A DNA stretch of 57,394 nt from CAZDDI01 sp964504195 (GTDB lineage Bacteria > Chloroflexota > Anaerolineae > B4-G1 > SLSP01): positions 1 to 57,394 of the forward strand of contig CAZDDI010000023.1 in NCBI GenBank assembly GCA_964504195.1. Reading direction: 5' to 3'. The notes under the pieces were generated by a model that was not told the DNA's origin, searched no databases, and worked only from the letters and a program-made list of their open reading frames with translations. A program made the translations under genes and the position numbers. Numbering within the stretch: the first letter of the stretch is position 1; each line of letters begins with the position of its first letter. This document shows positions 46,484 through 54,017 of this stretch, piece by piece.

Positions 46484-46645
46484 TTACTCAACTAGCTCGA
46501 ACATATCCTTGGTGGCGCCGCATTCGGGGCACTCCCAATCATCAGGGATGTCCTCGAAAGCCGTGCCTGGCTCGATGCCGCTATCGGGGTCGCCCACTTC
46601 GGGGTCATACACATAGCCACAGACGATGCACTCCCATTTCTTCAT
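46484..46645 (-). CDS. rubredoxin
   Basis: The 53-residue protein has both knuckles of the one-iron site: CIVCGY (Cys6, Cys9) and CPECGA (Cys39, Cys42), with the aromatic core around WEC and YVYDP. The open frame continues 30 codons further upstream into a dispersed repeat, but AAGGAG directly precedes ATG 46645. Rubredoxin passes single electrons. Its neighbours suggest the radical SAM, FAD or sulfoxide reductase enzymes as possible users. Confidence 0.95.
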   Translation of the reverse strand: MKKWECIVCGYVYDPEVGDPDSGIEPGTAFEDIPDDWECPECGATKDMFELVE

Positions 46646-46692
46646 GTCAGACTCCTTGCTGGTAAATTTAGTATCTATCCAAAAATCCCGTC

Positions 46693-46740
46693 GGTGGTCG
46701 AGCCTGCCGAGACCTGGTGGTTTCGACAGGCTCAACCACC
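46693..46740. repeat. palindromic dispersed repeat (GGTGGTCGAGCCTGCCGAGACC)
   Basis: The left arm (46693-46714) and the right arm (46719-46740) are inverted with two mismatches around a four-base loop, and belong to the same family as 39189-39269. Confidence 0.85.
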
Positions 46741-46845
46741 ACTTTTATTTGATTATAGAGTTGGGTGAATGAATGTCAAGAGAGATAATGCGTACTGCGT
46801 AAATTTTATGTTCGGCTTGCAACTTGCTCAATTACGCAGTAGCCG

Positions 46846-48000
46846 TTACCATTCCACCTGCTGGAATTGATCTGCAATCACCTGATAAATCCAGATGCGG
46901 GCGTTGGCGACATCGCCTTGCGGTGTGTAGCTGAGCTGGTTGATGAGCGTTTCGAAGTTGCTGCTGCGTAGTGCATCCGCGACTTTCGGCGCATCAAAGG
47001 TGTTGGACTTCTTTACCGCTTGTGCCAGCAGTTGCATCGCCACATAGCCGTTCACTGAATAGGTATCGGGATTGCGATACTCCACTGCCTGGTATGCCTC
47101 GAACCAGAGGCGGTTGCCCACGGCGCGGGGGCTGGGAGCGAAGGCGCTCACATACAGCCCTTCGGCAGTACCGTCAGCCTCATCAATCGTCGCGCCGAGG
47201 AACGCCCCATCGCTGGCGAGCATGGGAATAGTCACACCTGCGCGCATCAATTGCTCGCGCAAGTAGGGCGCTTCGATCTCGTACCCGGCGTAGAATACCG
47301 CGTCGGGCGTGGCTGCTTGCAGGCGCGTTACCTCGTCAGTGTAGCGCATCTGCCCTTCTTCGACCTCGACCTGCACGGCAACCGCGCCGCCGAGCCGCTG
47401 CACTTCTGCTACCAGCGAAGCTGCCAGTCCACGCCCGTACTCTGTATCGTTATGCACTACCGCGATGCGCTGCGTGCCCAGATGCTCTACCAGGAAGCGC
47501 GCATCCACTTGTGCCTGCACCGCGTCACTGGCGTTTACGCGGAAGAAGTTGGTGTAGCCGCGTTCCGTGAGGCTCTGCTCCGAGGCCGTCGGTGTGATAA
47601 CCACCAAAGGCATACCCTTGTAGAGCTCCATTGCAGCGAGCGTTTGCCCGCTGTTGAGATGCCCAATCACAGCCATGACCCGCTCGCCGCGTGCCAGCGC
47701 CGCCTGGATTTCGGCCACTTGCTCCACAGCTACATCGCTGTCTGATTCGTCATCCAGCGGGCGCACGACGACCTCGTAGCCAAGCAGCCCGCCGCTGCGG
47801 TTGAGCTCCTCGGCAGCCAGCCGCACGCCGCCCAGTACGGTTTGTCCGCCGTTGGCCTGGAATCCGCTCAACGGCACGGCAACATATACGATTACTTGGC
47901 CTTTGGTGGGGGCCTGCGAGCGCCCTCCGCCGCAGCCGCTCAACATCATGGCAATGAGGGTTAGCAGCGCGATTATGCAGACAAGACGTTTATGGATCAC
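46846..48000 (-). CDS. Leu/Ile/Val-binding-type solute-binding lipoprotein
   Basis: The 384-residue protein has a lipoprotein signal with lipobox LSGC (Cys23). A type I periplasmic-binding fold follows (VPLSGFQANGGQTVLGGVRLAAEE, VIGHLNSGQTLAA, PTASEQSLTERG, YTNFFRVNASD, TYSVNGYVAMQLL), as in LivJ/amidase-regulator proteins. Normally such proteins feed an ABC importer of branched-chain amino acids or similar compounds. No Liv permease or ATPase gene is in the window. It ends the minus-strand run that begins with the TerY-like gene. Confidence 0.88.
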   Translation of the reverse strand: MIHKRLVCIIALLTLIAMMLSGCGGGRSQAPTKGQVIVYVAVPLSGFQANGGQTVLGGVRLAAEELNRSGGLLGYEVVVRPLDDESDSDVAVEQVAEIQAALARGERVMAVIGHLNSGQTLAAMELYKGMPLVVITPTASEQSLTERGYTNFFRVNASDAVQAQVDARFLVEHLGTQRIAVVHNDTEYGRGLAASLVAEVQRLGGAVAVQVEVEEGQMRYTDEVTRLQAATPDAVFYAGYEIEAPYLREQLMRAGVTIPMLASDGAFLGATIDEADGTAEGLYVSAFAPSPRAVGNRLWFEAYQAVEYRNPDTYSVNGYVAMQLLAQAVKKSNTFDAPKVADALRSSNFETLINQLSYTPQGDVANARIWIYQVIADQFQQVEW

Positions 48001-48080
48001 GGGTATTCCTCCCCTAAATCTTTACGGTTTTATAAATGAAATGTGATGTGCGAAAAGTGATAAAAATCATATTTTCTACA

Positions 48081-48923
48081 TCACGTCTTGCGCGCGTGTG
48101 ATGCTTCGAGCGCGGCGCTGTAGAGCCGATCAATGTTTTGGAGTACACCAGAGAGCCGTTCGACCTGCTCTTGAATGTCGTTCTGCAGCCGGTTGCCGAT
48201 ACCCCCGGCGAGTTTGAGCTGCGCGGCGAGCGGTTGCACTTCACCGTAGAGCCGCTCCAGGTCGCTTAGTTGTTGCGTCATGCGCGCTGGGCCTTGCTGC
48301 ATTTCCGCTTCTAACAGGCGGAGGGTTTCCCACGCGCGTCCCACCTCTTCCAGGGCGGCATCCAACCGCTGCTGAATCTGCGGGTTGCGCTCGAATTTGC
48401 GCCGGGATACGAGTGATTCGATCTCTTGTGGCAATTGTTTTCGCAGGTCGGCGATGCGGTAATCGCGGGTGTAGGTGTCCTGGTAGCGTGCCAGCCGGTG
48501 CAACAGTTCCATCCAGGCGGCGAAGCGCTCTGCCAATGCCGCGAGCTGTGGGTGGATATCGGCCTGGTCGCGGTAGCGATACGCTGCCGCTTCGATGCGC
48601 CGCTGGTAGGCCAACGCTGCGTTCACCTGGCGGCGCATCGTGGCATCCTCGATCAATTTGACCGGCAGCTTCTCGCAGAGCAGTTGCCAGATCACCGTGC
48701 CGTAAGTGTCGGGATCGGTGAGGCTAGAATAGATGACAATAGCCCAGGCTAACAGCCCCAACACCGGCCAGGCCCACACCGGCCACCAGGGGAACGGGCG
48801 CGGCAGCAGGAAGGTCAGTAGTAGTGTTCCAGCCACCACTACCGCGCTTTCCAGGCGGAAAAGCGCCTGTTGGATGTTGGCATTGGAGGCTTTTTGTTGG
48901 ATTTCAGTGTACCAGTCGTTCAT
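48081..48923 (-). CDS. uncharacterised membrane protein with a long coiled coil
   Basis: The 280-residue protein has two hydrophobic segments near residues 26-70 (VVVAGTLLLTFLLP and LGLLAWAIVIYSS). The rest is cytoplasmic and strongly helical, with heptad patterns through about residues 100-275, including RRQVNAALAYQRRIEAAAYR and EVGRAWETLRLLEAEMQQG. It has no enzyme motif. The architecture recalls toxic-anion-resistance or stress-scaffold proteins, but no diagnostic motif supports this. It lies in the minus-strand run after the solute-binding/VWA genes. Confidence 0.75.
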   Translation of the reverse strand: MNDWYTEIQQKASNANIQQALFRLESAVVVAGTLLLTFLLPRPFPWWPVWAWPVLGLLAWAIVIYSSLTDPDTYGTVIWQLLCEKLPVKLIEDATMRRQVNAALAYQRRIEAAAYRYRDQADIHPQLAALAERFAAWMELLHRLARYQDTYTRDYRIADLRKQLPQEIESLVSRRKFERNPQIQQRLDAALEEVGRAWETLRLLEAEMQQGPARMTQQLSDLERLYGEVQPLAAQLKLAGGIGNRLQNDIQEQVERLSGVLQNIDRLYSAALEASHARKT

Positions 48924-48958
48924 ATATTTGAATAACCCTCTATGGCAATGGGGTTATC

Positions 48959-49201
48959 TCAGGCTGTTTGTAGTTGCGATTGGAGTGTAGTTGAAAACGA
49001 AGCACGGAAGGTCTTATCTATACTTTGCGGCAAATCAATGACTACAAAGTATTTGGCGGGATAGAGATAATCTTTGCCGCTTTCATCAATAATACGCAAG
49101 TCTCCATCCATAGCCGCATCATTATCCGCTACAACGTGATACAATTTGTGCTGTTCCAGAGATGCCGGATATTCTGAGTTATTAACATATATAGCATACA
49201 T
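48959..49201 (-). CDS. small conserved protein, 80 residues
   Basis: The protein starts MYAIYVNNSEYPASLEQHKL and has an SH3-like beta pattern ending in YLYPAKYFVVIDLP. Near-identical N-termini are, from memory, common in short bacterial proteins of unknown function. It has no TM or cysteine. A GGAAAG site precedes the ATG. It is followed after 35 bases by the coiled-coil membrane protein gene. Confidence 0.7.
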   Translation of the reverse strand: MYAIYVNNSEYPASLEQHKLYHVVADNDAAMDGDLRIIDESGKDYLYPAKYFVVIDLPQSIDKTFRASFSTTLQSQLQTA

Positions 49202-49225
49202 GGTTCTTTCCTAATGTAAGGACAT

Positions 49226-49368
49226 TGTAACTACTCAGCCTTGTCATTGCGAGCCATCTGCGGCGAAGCAATCTTAACCACGAACGAGATTGCGCCGTTC
49301 GTAGACGAACGGACGCCGCGCAGCCGCGGCTTGCAATGACAGATAGAGTTTGAGGTCGAGCAGTTACA
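49226..49368. mobile_element. 143-base MITE with terminal inverted repeats and a target duplication
   Basis: The ends TGTAACTACTC (49226-49236) and GAGCAGTTACA (49358-49368) are inverted with one mismatch. The bases immediately outside are the direct repeat GGACAT on both sides (49220-49225 and 49369-49374). Inside, TGTCATTGCGAGCC pairs with GGCTTGCAATGACA, and CCGTTCG-TAGA-CGAACGG forms a hairpin. There is no coding capacity. Confidence 0.75.
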
Positions 49369-49420
49369 GGACATTTACGTTAGCGCCATTTTCTTGTATT
49401 CTAGCGCGAGCTGCGTTACA

Positions 49421-51184
49421 TCAGAAATACGTCGAGATGATCTTGTAGAGTTCCTGAATATCTGTTTCGTCGGCGCGGCGAAACTGTCCGTTGCCGGTTT
49501 CGGCGACGGATTCGAGCATTGACACATCTACGTCGCGCCCAAAGCCGATGGTGAATACGACGACTTGTACATCGCTGCTCTCACTGAAGCGCCGTTGCAG
49601 ATCGCTTTGGCTTAAACGGCTGGCATTCTCGCGCCCGTCGGTCATCACTACGATGGCGTTGATGGCTTCGGTATCGCCATAGTTGATCAGATATTCGTAG
49701 GCCGTCCCGGTTGCGTCAAGTAGCGCGGTGTTCCCTTGTGGGCGCATCCCGTAGATGATATTGGTCAGTTCATCCCGGTTAGCCTGGGTGAGCCGCCGCA
49801 ACTCTTGCACTTGCTTCACAGTCCCGCCAAATTCCACCAGTCCCACCTGATCTCGGTCGCCTTGCATTTGCTCGATAAACATGACCAGGGCTTGTTGGGT
49901 CAGGCTCATCTTATCCCCTTCCATGCTGCCGCTGGTATCTACGACCAGCATCACGTTAGTGGGACGCTTGGTGTACCACCAGACATTCTGTACCACCTCT
50001 ACTACTGCCGCTGAGGGCATCTGGAGCGTGGTCTGCGGCTCGCGCCAATCTACCGCATCCGTGTTGGCGAAGGGCGAGGGCGGCGCGTCCAGGGCAATGT
50101 CGAGATCTGCCGGACGATAGCCGGCTAGCAGCAGCTGTTGCTGCGCCCCTGGTGCGAGCAGGAAGCTGGCGAGCGCCTGGTAGGTGCGCCGTTGGTTCGC
50201 GGTGAGTGGGGTCTCGCCATTAGCGCCCAGTTCCAGTAGCGCGAGTGGATGATCGGCCCAGAGTGTGCCCTCGGCGGGGTAGATGGCGACCAGGCGCTCA
50301 CTATGACTGCCCTGATTCCAGGCGATGACGACCTGTTCCTGCGCGACAAACGCATCGAGGAAGTTGCGCCCCTCAGCGGCCAGGCGTTGTACGATGACCT
50401 GCTCGCCTTCGCCGTAAAAGCGGATGGTGGCCTCGACTGCGCGCACATAATTGAGCGTGGATTGTGCGGTGGCGGCTTCTGGGGTTAACCCGCGCGTTAG
50501 TCCTGCGCCCGCATAGAACTCGGCCAGCGTCGCCAACATCCCGCTGGCGTTATTGGTGCTGGGATGGTTCCACTTGAAGTTGGGATCGCGGGTGGCGGTG
50601 TTCTGAATCTGCTGCCAGCCCACCGGCTCCTGCGGCCAGCCCAGGTTGCGAGCCACACTATCCCACGCAGCGATTACGATGGGCGTCACCGCATAGCGCA
50701 CGGGCGCACTGACGCGCCGTGCGCCGATGGGGATAAGCATCTCATCCTCATCTTGCGCTGTCTGAGCTGCCCAGTGTTGCTCCAACTGGTTGATCCACAG
50801 GCTGCTGTCGGGATTGAGAGCGTGGAAGGTGGGCGTGCCAAGGCTCTGCTCTACCATTTGTTGTGGCTCCAGCACCACCACTTCGACTTGCATCTGCTGT
50901 CCATCGGGGGTCTGCAAGCCCTGCGCGTTGAAATCGGCCACCAGCTGCTGGAAGGTGGGGGCCATGCTAGGTGAGACGGCTACGGTGAGCGCAGCGGTTT
51001 GCGGGCGGCTATCGGTGTGCCCCCCATCGTTAAGTGGGGACTCGAACAGTTGACTCCCTAGCACGAACATCCCGATACCGCAAGCACAGAGCAGCCCTAG
51101 TGCGAGCAGTGTCCAGGCGAGCCAGGGGCGCGCGTTGCGGCGTTGCGGTGGTAAATTGAGAGGGGAACGATCATTGATAGTCAT
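49421..51184 (-). CDS. solute-binding/VWA fusion protein, membrane-anchored
   Basis: ATG 51184 is used because it lies one base after the previous gene stop. The longer frame would overlap that gene. The protein has 587 residues. A TM anchor (about 20-45) is followed by an extracellular solute-binding-like domain (about 65-380, LTVAVSPSMAPTFQQLVADF, ALLELGANGETPLTANQRR). A VWA domain covers about 405-585, with MIDAS residues in DTSGSM, GNTALLD and MTDGREN. Similar fusions are annotated as substrate-binding and VWA proteins in actinobacteria and Chloroflexota. The ligand is unknown. It is co-transcribed with the preceding solute-binding-like gene. Confidence 0.85.
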   Translation of the reverse strand: MTINDRSPLNLPPQRRNARPWLAWTLLALGLLCACGIGMFVLGSQLFESPLNDGGHTDSRPQTAALTVAVSPSMAPTFQQLVADFNAQGLQTPDGQQMQVEVVVLEPQQMVEQSLGTPTFHALNPDSSLWINQLEQHWAAQTAQDEDEMLIPIGARRVSAPVRYAVTPIVIAAWDSVARNLGWPQEPVGWQQIQNTATRDPNFKWNHPSTNNASGMLATLAEFYAGAGLTRGLTPEAATAQSTLNYVRAVEATIRFYGEGEQVIVQRLAAEGRNFLDAFVAQEQVVIAWNQGSHSERLVAIYPAEGTLWADHPLALLELGANGETPLTANQRRTYQALASFLLAPGAQQQLLLAGYRPADLDIALDAPPSPFANTDAVDWREPQTTLQMPSAAVVEVVQNVWWYTKRPTNVMLVVDTSGSMEGDKMSLTQQALVMFIEQMQGDRDQVGLVEFGGTVKQVQELRRLTQANRDELTNIIYGMRPQGNTALLDATGTAYEYLINYGDTEAINAIVVMTDGRENASRLSQSDLQRRFSESSDVQVVVFTIGFGRDVDVSMLESVAETGNGQFRRADETDIQELYKIISTYF

Positions 51185-51185
51185 A

Positions 51186-52460
51186 TCACTCCGCCACGTT
51201 GAGTTGGAACCAGCGCAACAGGGCCAGGAGCACGTCCCGATCCGGGTTACGCATGGCGTCGGCGCGTGGCACCACCGACTCGACGCCCCGCGCGCGCCAC
51301 TTGACGAAGAGGCTATTGGGGGACGCATCCAGCGGTACGCTGGGGTTGGCGGGCCGTAGCCCGTAAGCCAGGGCCGCCTGCTGCTGCGCATCGCTCAGCA
51401 AGAAACGCTGGAAATCCAGCGCAGCGTTCTTTTCGAGCGCGCTGGTCTCTGGGCCAACCCAGACCGTGAAGGGGAAATCGAACCAGGTGACGTAGCGCGG
51501 GTAGTAGATGTTGAGCGGGTCTTCCCAGCGCGTGAGGATGCCCTGCATATTCTGCAACAGGTCGGCCTCCAGGAGTTGTCCGCCATCGCCCACACTATAA
51601 CCGAAGAGCGCGAAGTCTTCGGCGGTGTAGGCGCTGGCGCTGCTGAAATCGGTCACGGATCCCATCAGCTCCTTGAGCCAGCGCTGGAACTGCGGATTGG
51701 TCACATCGCTCACGGTGATCTCGGTGCGTCCGAAGTATTCCCCAGCGGCAGCAATCATCGCGTGTAGGCCAGCGACGTTCTTGTTAGGGTTCGGCACCAC
51801 GAGCTTGAAGTAACCCCAGGCGGGATCGCCGCCTAGCTCCGGCCAGCCTCCGGGCGCCACTGCCGCATCGTGGATGGTTTCCCAAGTAATTGCCCCGAAA
51901 TTGGCTTGCAATACTTGCGCGCGTGTCTCGTAGATGCCCCAGGTGAAGAGGCTCGTGGCGATGGGGCGCGCGCGGTACTCACCGTCCGTCAGGAAGACAT
52001 CGCGCCCTAGCCGCTCTTTGTAGGAGACGTTCGCCAGCTCGACCAGATAGCGGCTTTCGGGAATCCACACCGTGGGGAAATCCGCGAGTGCGGCGCGTTC
52101 GGTGGCGTTCAGGTCTTCGAGCCGCACGCCCGGCCCTAGCGCGCCGAAGTCGTTGCGATCCCAGCGTCCCAGGGCCGTTAGGCCATCTATAGCGATGACT
52201 TCCACATGCACCGGGACACCCTCGTGCGTGGGGCTACTCGCATTATAGGCATCGGCAGCGGTGCGGACCCATGCTTCAACGGGCAGCGCGGTCATCACGC
52301 GCACAGTGATTGCGTTGGGACGATCAACGGTGATGGCGGTGTCGCCGCCGCCGCCAATACCCGGATCGCTCTGGTTCAGCGCACTCACTAGCAGTGAGAC
52401 GCCCACGATTATCAGCGCTAAGACAATGAAACCTACAAAAATCCAACGTGTTCGGTTCAT
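51186..52460 (-). CDS. solute-binding-like membrane-anchored protein
   Basis: ATG 52460 follows an AGGAAA site and gives 424 residues. The 39 further codons upstream of it overlap the end of the kinase gene. A TM anchor (about 7-27, FVGFIVLALIIVGVSLLV) is followed by an extracellular solute-binding fold (VRVMTALPVEAWVRTAADAYN, WETIHDAA, NAALDFQRFLLSDAQQQAALAYGLRP). It is not a lipoprotein and has no permease partner. The C-terminal region resembles the binding domain of the following fusion gene, suggesting duplication. It lies 67 bases after the kinase gene. Confidence 0.82.
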   Translation of the reverse strand: MNRTRWIFVGFIVLALIIVGVSLLVSALNQSDPGIGGGGDTAITVDRPNAITVRVMTALPVEAWVRTAADAYNASSPTHEGVPVHVEVIAIDGLTALGRWDRNDFGALGPGVRLEDLNATERAALADFPTVWIPESRYLVELANVSYKERLGRDVFLTDGEYRARPIATSLFTWGIYETRAQVLQANFGAITWETIHDAAVAPGGWPELGGDPAWGYFKLVVPNPNKNVAGLHAMIAAAGEYFGRTEITVSDVTNPQFQRWLKELMGSVTDFSSASAYTAEDFALFGYSVGDGGQLLEADLLQNMQGILTRWEDPLNIYYPRYVTWFDFPFTVWVGPETSALEKNAALDFQRFLLSDAQQQAALAYGLRPANPSVPLDASPNSLFVKWRARGVESVVPRADAMRNPDRDVLLALLRWFQLNVAE

Positions 52461-52527
52461 AAGTTTTTCCTGTTCAATAGGTGGCTCGGTTGAAGACCGG
52501 CCATAATGATGTGAAGTGCGAAGCGGG

Positions 52528-53844
52528 TTACACGCGAATCTCACCCTCTTTTTTGCCGAAGTTGATCCGTGTGCCAACGGCCAGGCGTGCGCTGCGTCCT
52601 GATTCTACATCTGAAACTGTACCCTCAGCGGTGGTGATGACCCATTTGATATCTGATAAGTTCTTCAGCCCCCAAATTTGCGGATCGTTGGGGTGCTGTG
52701 ACATCTCAGCGATAGGTTGGGTGAAATCGTACATTCGAGCGTCGTCTACGTGATGTGGGAATAACTGCGTATCGTGGTTGAGCATGATGATACGATCTTC
52801 AATGCGCAGACGCGGTGGGGTGTGCAGTGTTGCGCCGCAGCCCCAGCAGGGAGCTAGTGTGTTGTTCGTACGCAGGGTATCTATATCGTAGAAGTTTTCC
52901 ACTCCGCACGCGGCGCAGTAAAGGATGGCATCGCGCAACCGCACCATATCGCCGCGCCAGACGGTTTCACGCACGCGCTTCTCCGGCGTGAGGAGGCCCA
53001 CGGTGAAGGCTTCGGTAAAGCGGGCGCGTAAGAATTGCGGATAGAGCGGCCAGAATGCCAGGGCGTTATCGTGATGCCCTGGGAGTGGTGCGTTGGAGGT
53101 GTCATTGGGATCGAAGATGAATAGCGGCTCAGTGCCGTAGAGCTTATTCATCGCCGGTAAATCCAAGCATTTGATGGCGGTCTCGCGTTTACCTTCGAGC
53201 GGATGATGCACCATGAACATATAGAACAACAGCACGGCCAGTGAGAAGAGGTCAGTGTGGGAGCTGGGGAGTGCTTCGCCGCGCACCACTTCGGGGGCCA
53301 TGAAACGCGGCGTTCCCAGAATGCCACCCTGCGCGTGCCCATCAATAGCGACGTTGTCGTTATCGCAGACCAGCGTCTCGCCGGTGTGCGGATCGAAGAA
53401 CACGTTGCCGAACGAGATGTCGCGGTAGCACAGCCCTTTGGCGTGGAGCTGGTAGTAGCTGTCCGCCAGGATCAGCCCGGCAGTTGCCAGCGCGCGAAAG
53501 CTCGGCTCGATGCGCCGCTTCATCAGGTCTACGATGCCCTTGAAGCGCGCAGTGCGCAGGGGCATGATGTAGCCGAAGCCAGGTACATCGGGAGATTCGG
53601 ACAGTTGCAGTGGCCAGAGGAACTTGTCGTTGGGTTGTCCCATCTTGATCAACGTCTCCAATGCCTCGCGCTGGTAGGCCGTGGCTTGATGGGGGAAGTA
53701 CCACTTGAGTGCCATGTCCTGACCGTCGAGATCGGCCAGATACACCTCGCCCTGTCCGCCGCCGCCTAGGAATTTCTTGACTGTGCAGGGCGAGCCGGAG
53801 GTAATCATCTGTACAACTTGACCGGGTTTGAGAATTTCACCCAT
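52528..53844 (-). CDS. Ser/Thr kinase with a zinc ribbon, TerY-P type
   Basis: The start is ATG 53844 with AGAGGAG upstream, giving 438 residues. The glycine loop GGGGQG is at 27-32, the ATP Lys is Lys47, and the catalytic loop YRDISFGN includes Asp142 and Asn147. DFG is replaced by DND (Asp161 retained). FMAPE is intact. A zinc ribbon with Cys310/313 and Cys333/336 follows, then a C-terminal beta-rich, FHA-like region of about 95 residues. This combination fits the kinase of the TerY-P triad (VWA, PP2C, kinase). No TM segment is visible. It is cytoplasmic and probably active, since all catalytic residues are present. Confidence 0.88.
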   Translation of the reverse strand: MGEILKPGQVVQMITSGSPCTVKKFLGGGGQGEVYLADLDGQDMALKWYFPHQATAYQREALETLIKMGQPNDKFLWPLQLSESPDVPGFGYIMPLRTARFKGIVDLMKRRIEPSFRALATAGLILADSYYQLHAKGLCYRDISFGNVFFDPHTGETLVCDNDNVAIDGHAQGGILGTPRFMAPEVVRGEALPSSHTDLFSLAVLLFYMFMVHHPLEGKRETAIKCLDLPAMNKLYGTEPLFIFDPNDTSNAPLPGHHDNALAFWPLYPQFLRARFTEAFTVGLLTPEKRVRETVWRGDMVRLRDAILYCAACGVENFYDIDTLRTNNTLAPCWGCGATLHTPPRLRIEDRIIMLNHDTQLFPHHVDDARMYDFTQPIAEMSQHPNDPQIWGLKNLSDIKWVITTAEGTVSDVESGRSARLAVGTRINFGKKEGEIRV

Positions 53845-54017
53845 GGTTGAAGCTCCTCTAAAAATCTGCAAATTAGCAAATCTAAAATTTGTTTAGCAAG
53901 TGTAATGTGAACTGAGGTCGCTCTCAAAAATCTTTTTTATTGATTGGATCTGTACCGCAGTTTGGTAACACTGCTTGCGAATAAGCGAATGACGAACTCA
54001 AAATCACAAATCCAACA
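53845..54017. other. 173-base AT-rich spacer
   Basis: There is no gene. It contains short self-similar words (GCAAATTAGCAAATC, TAAAATTTG) like the spacers near 2.8 kb. The kinase ribosome site lies at its left end. Confidence 0.5.

Noticed and set aside
46646..46735. 30-codon N-terminal extension of rubredoxin
   Set aside because: It reads through a dispersed palindrome, and AAGGAG directly precedes the internal ATG 46645.
46846..48000. Branched-chain amino acid ABC importer
   Set aside because: No permease or ATPase gene lies on either side, so only the binding protein can be claimed.
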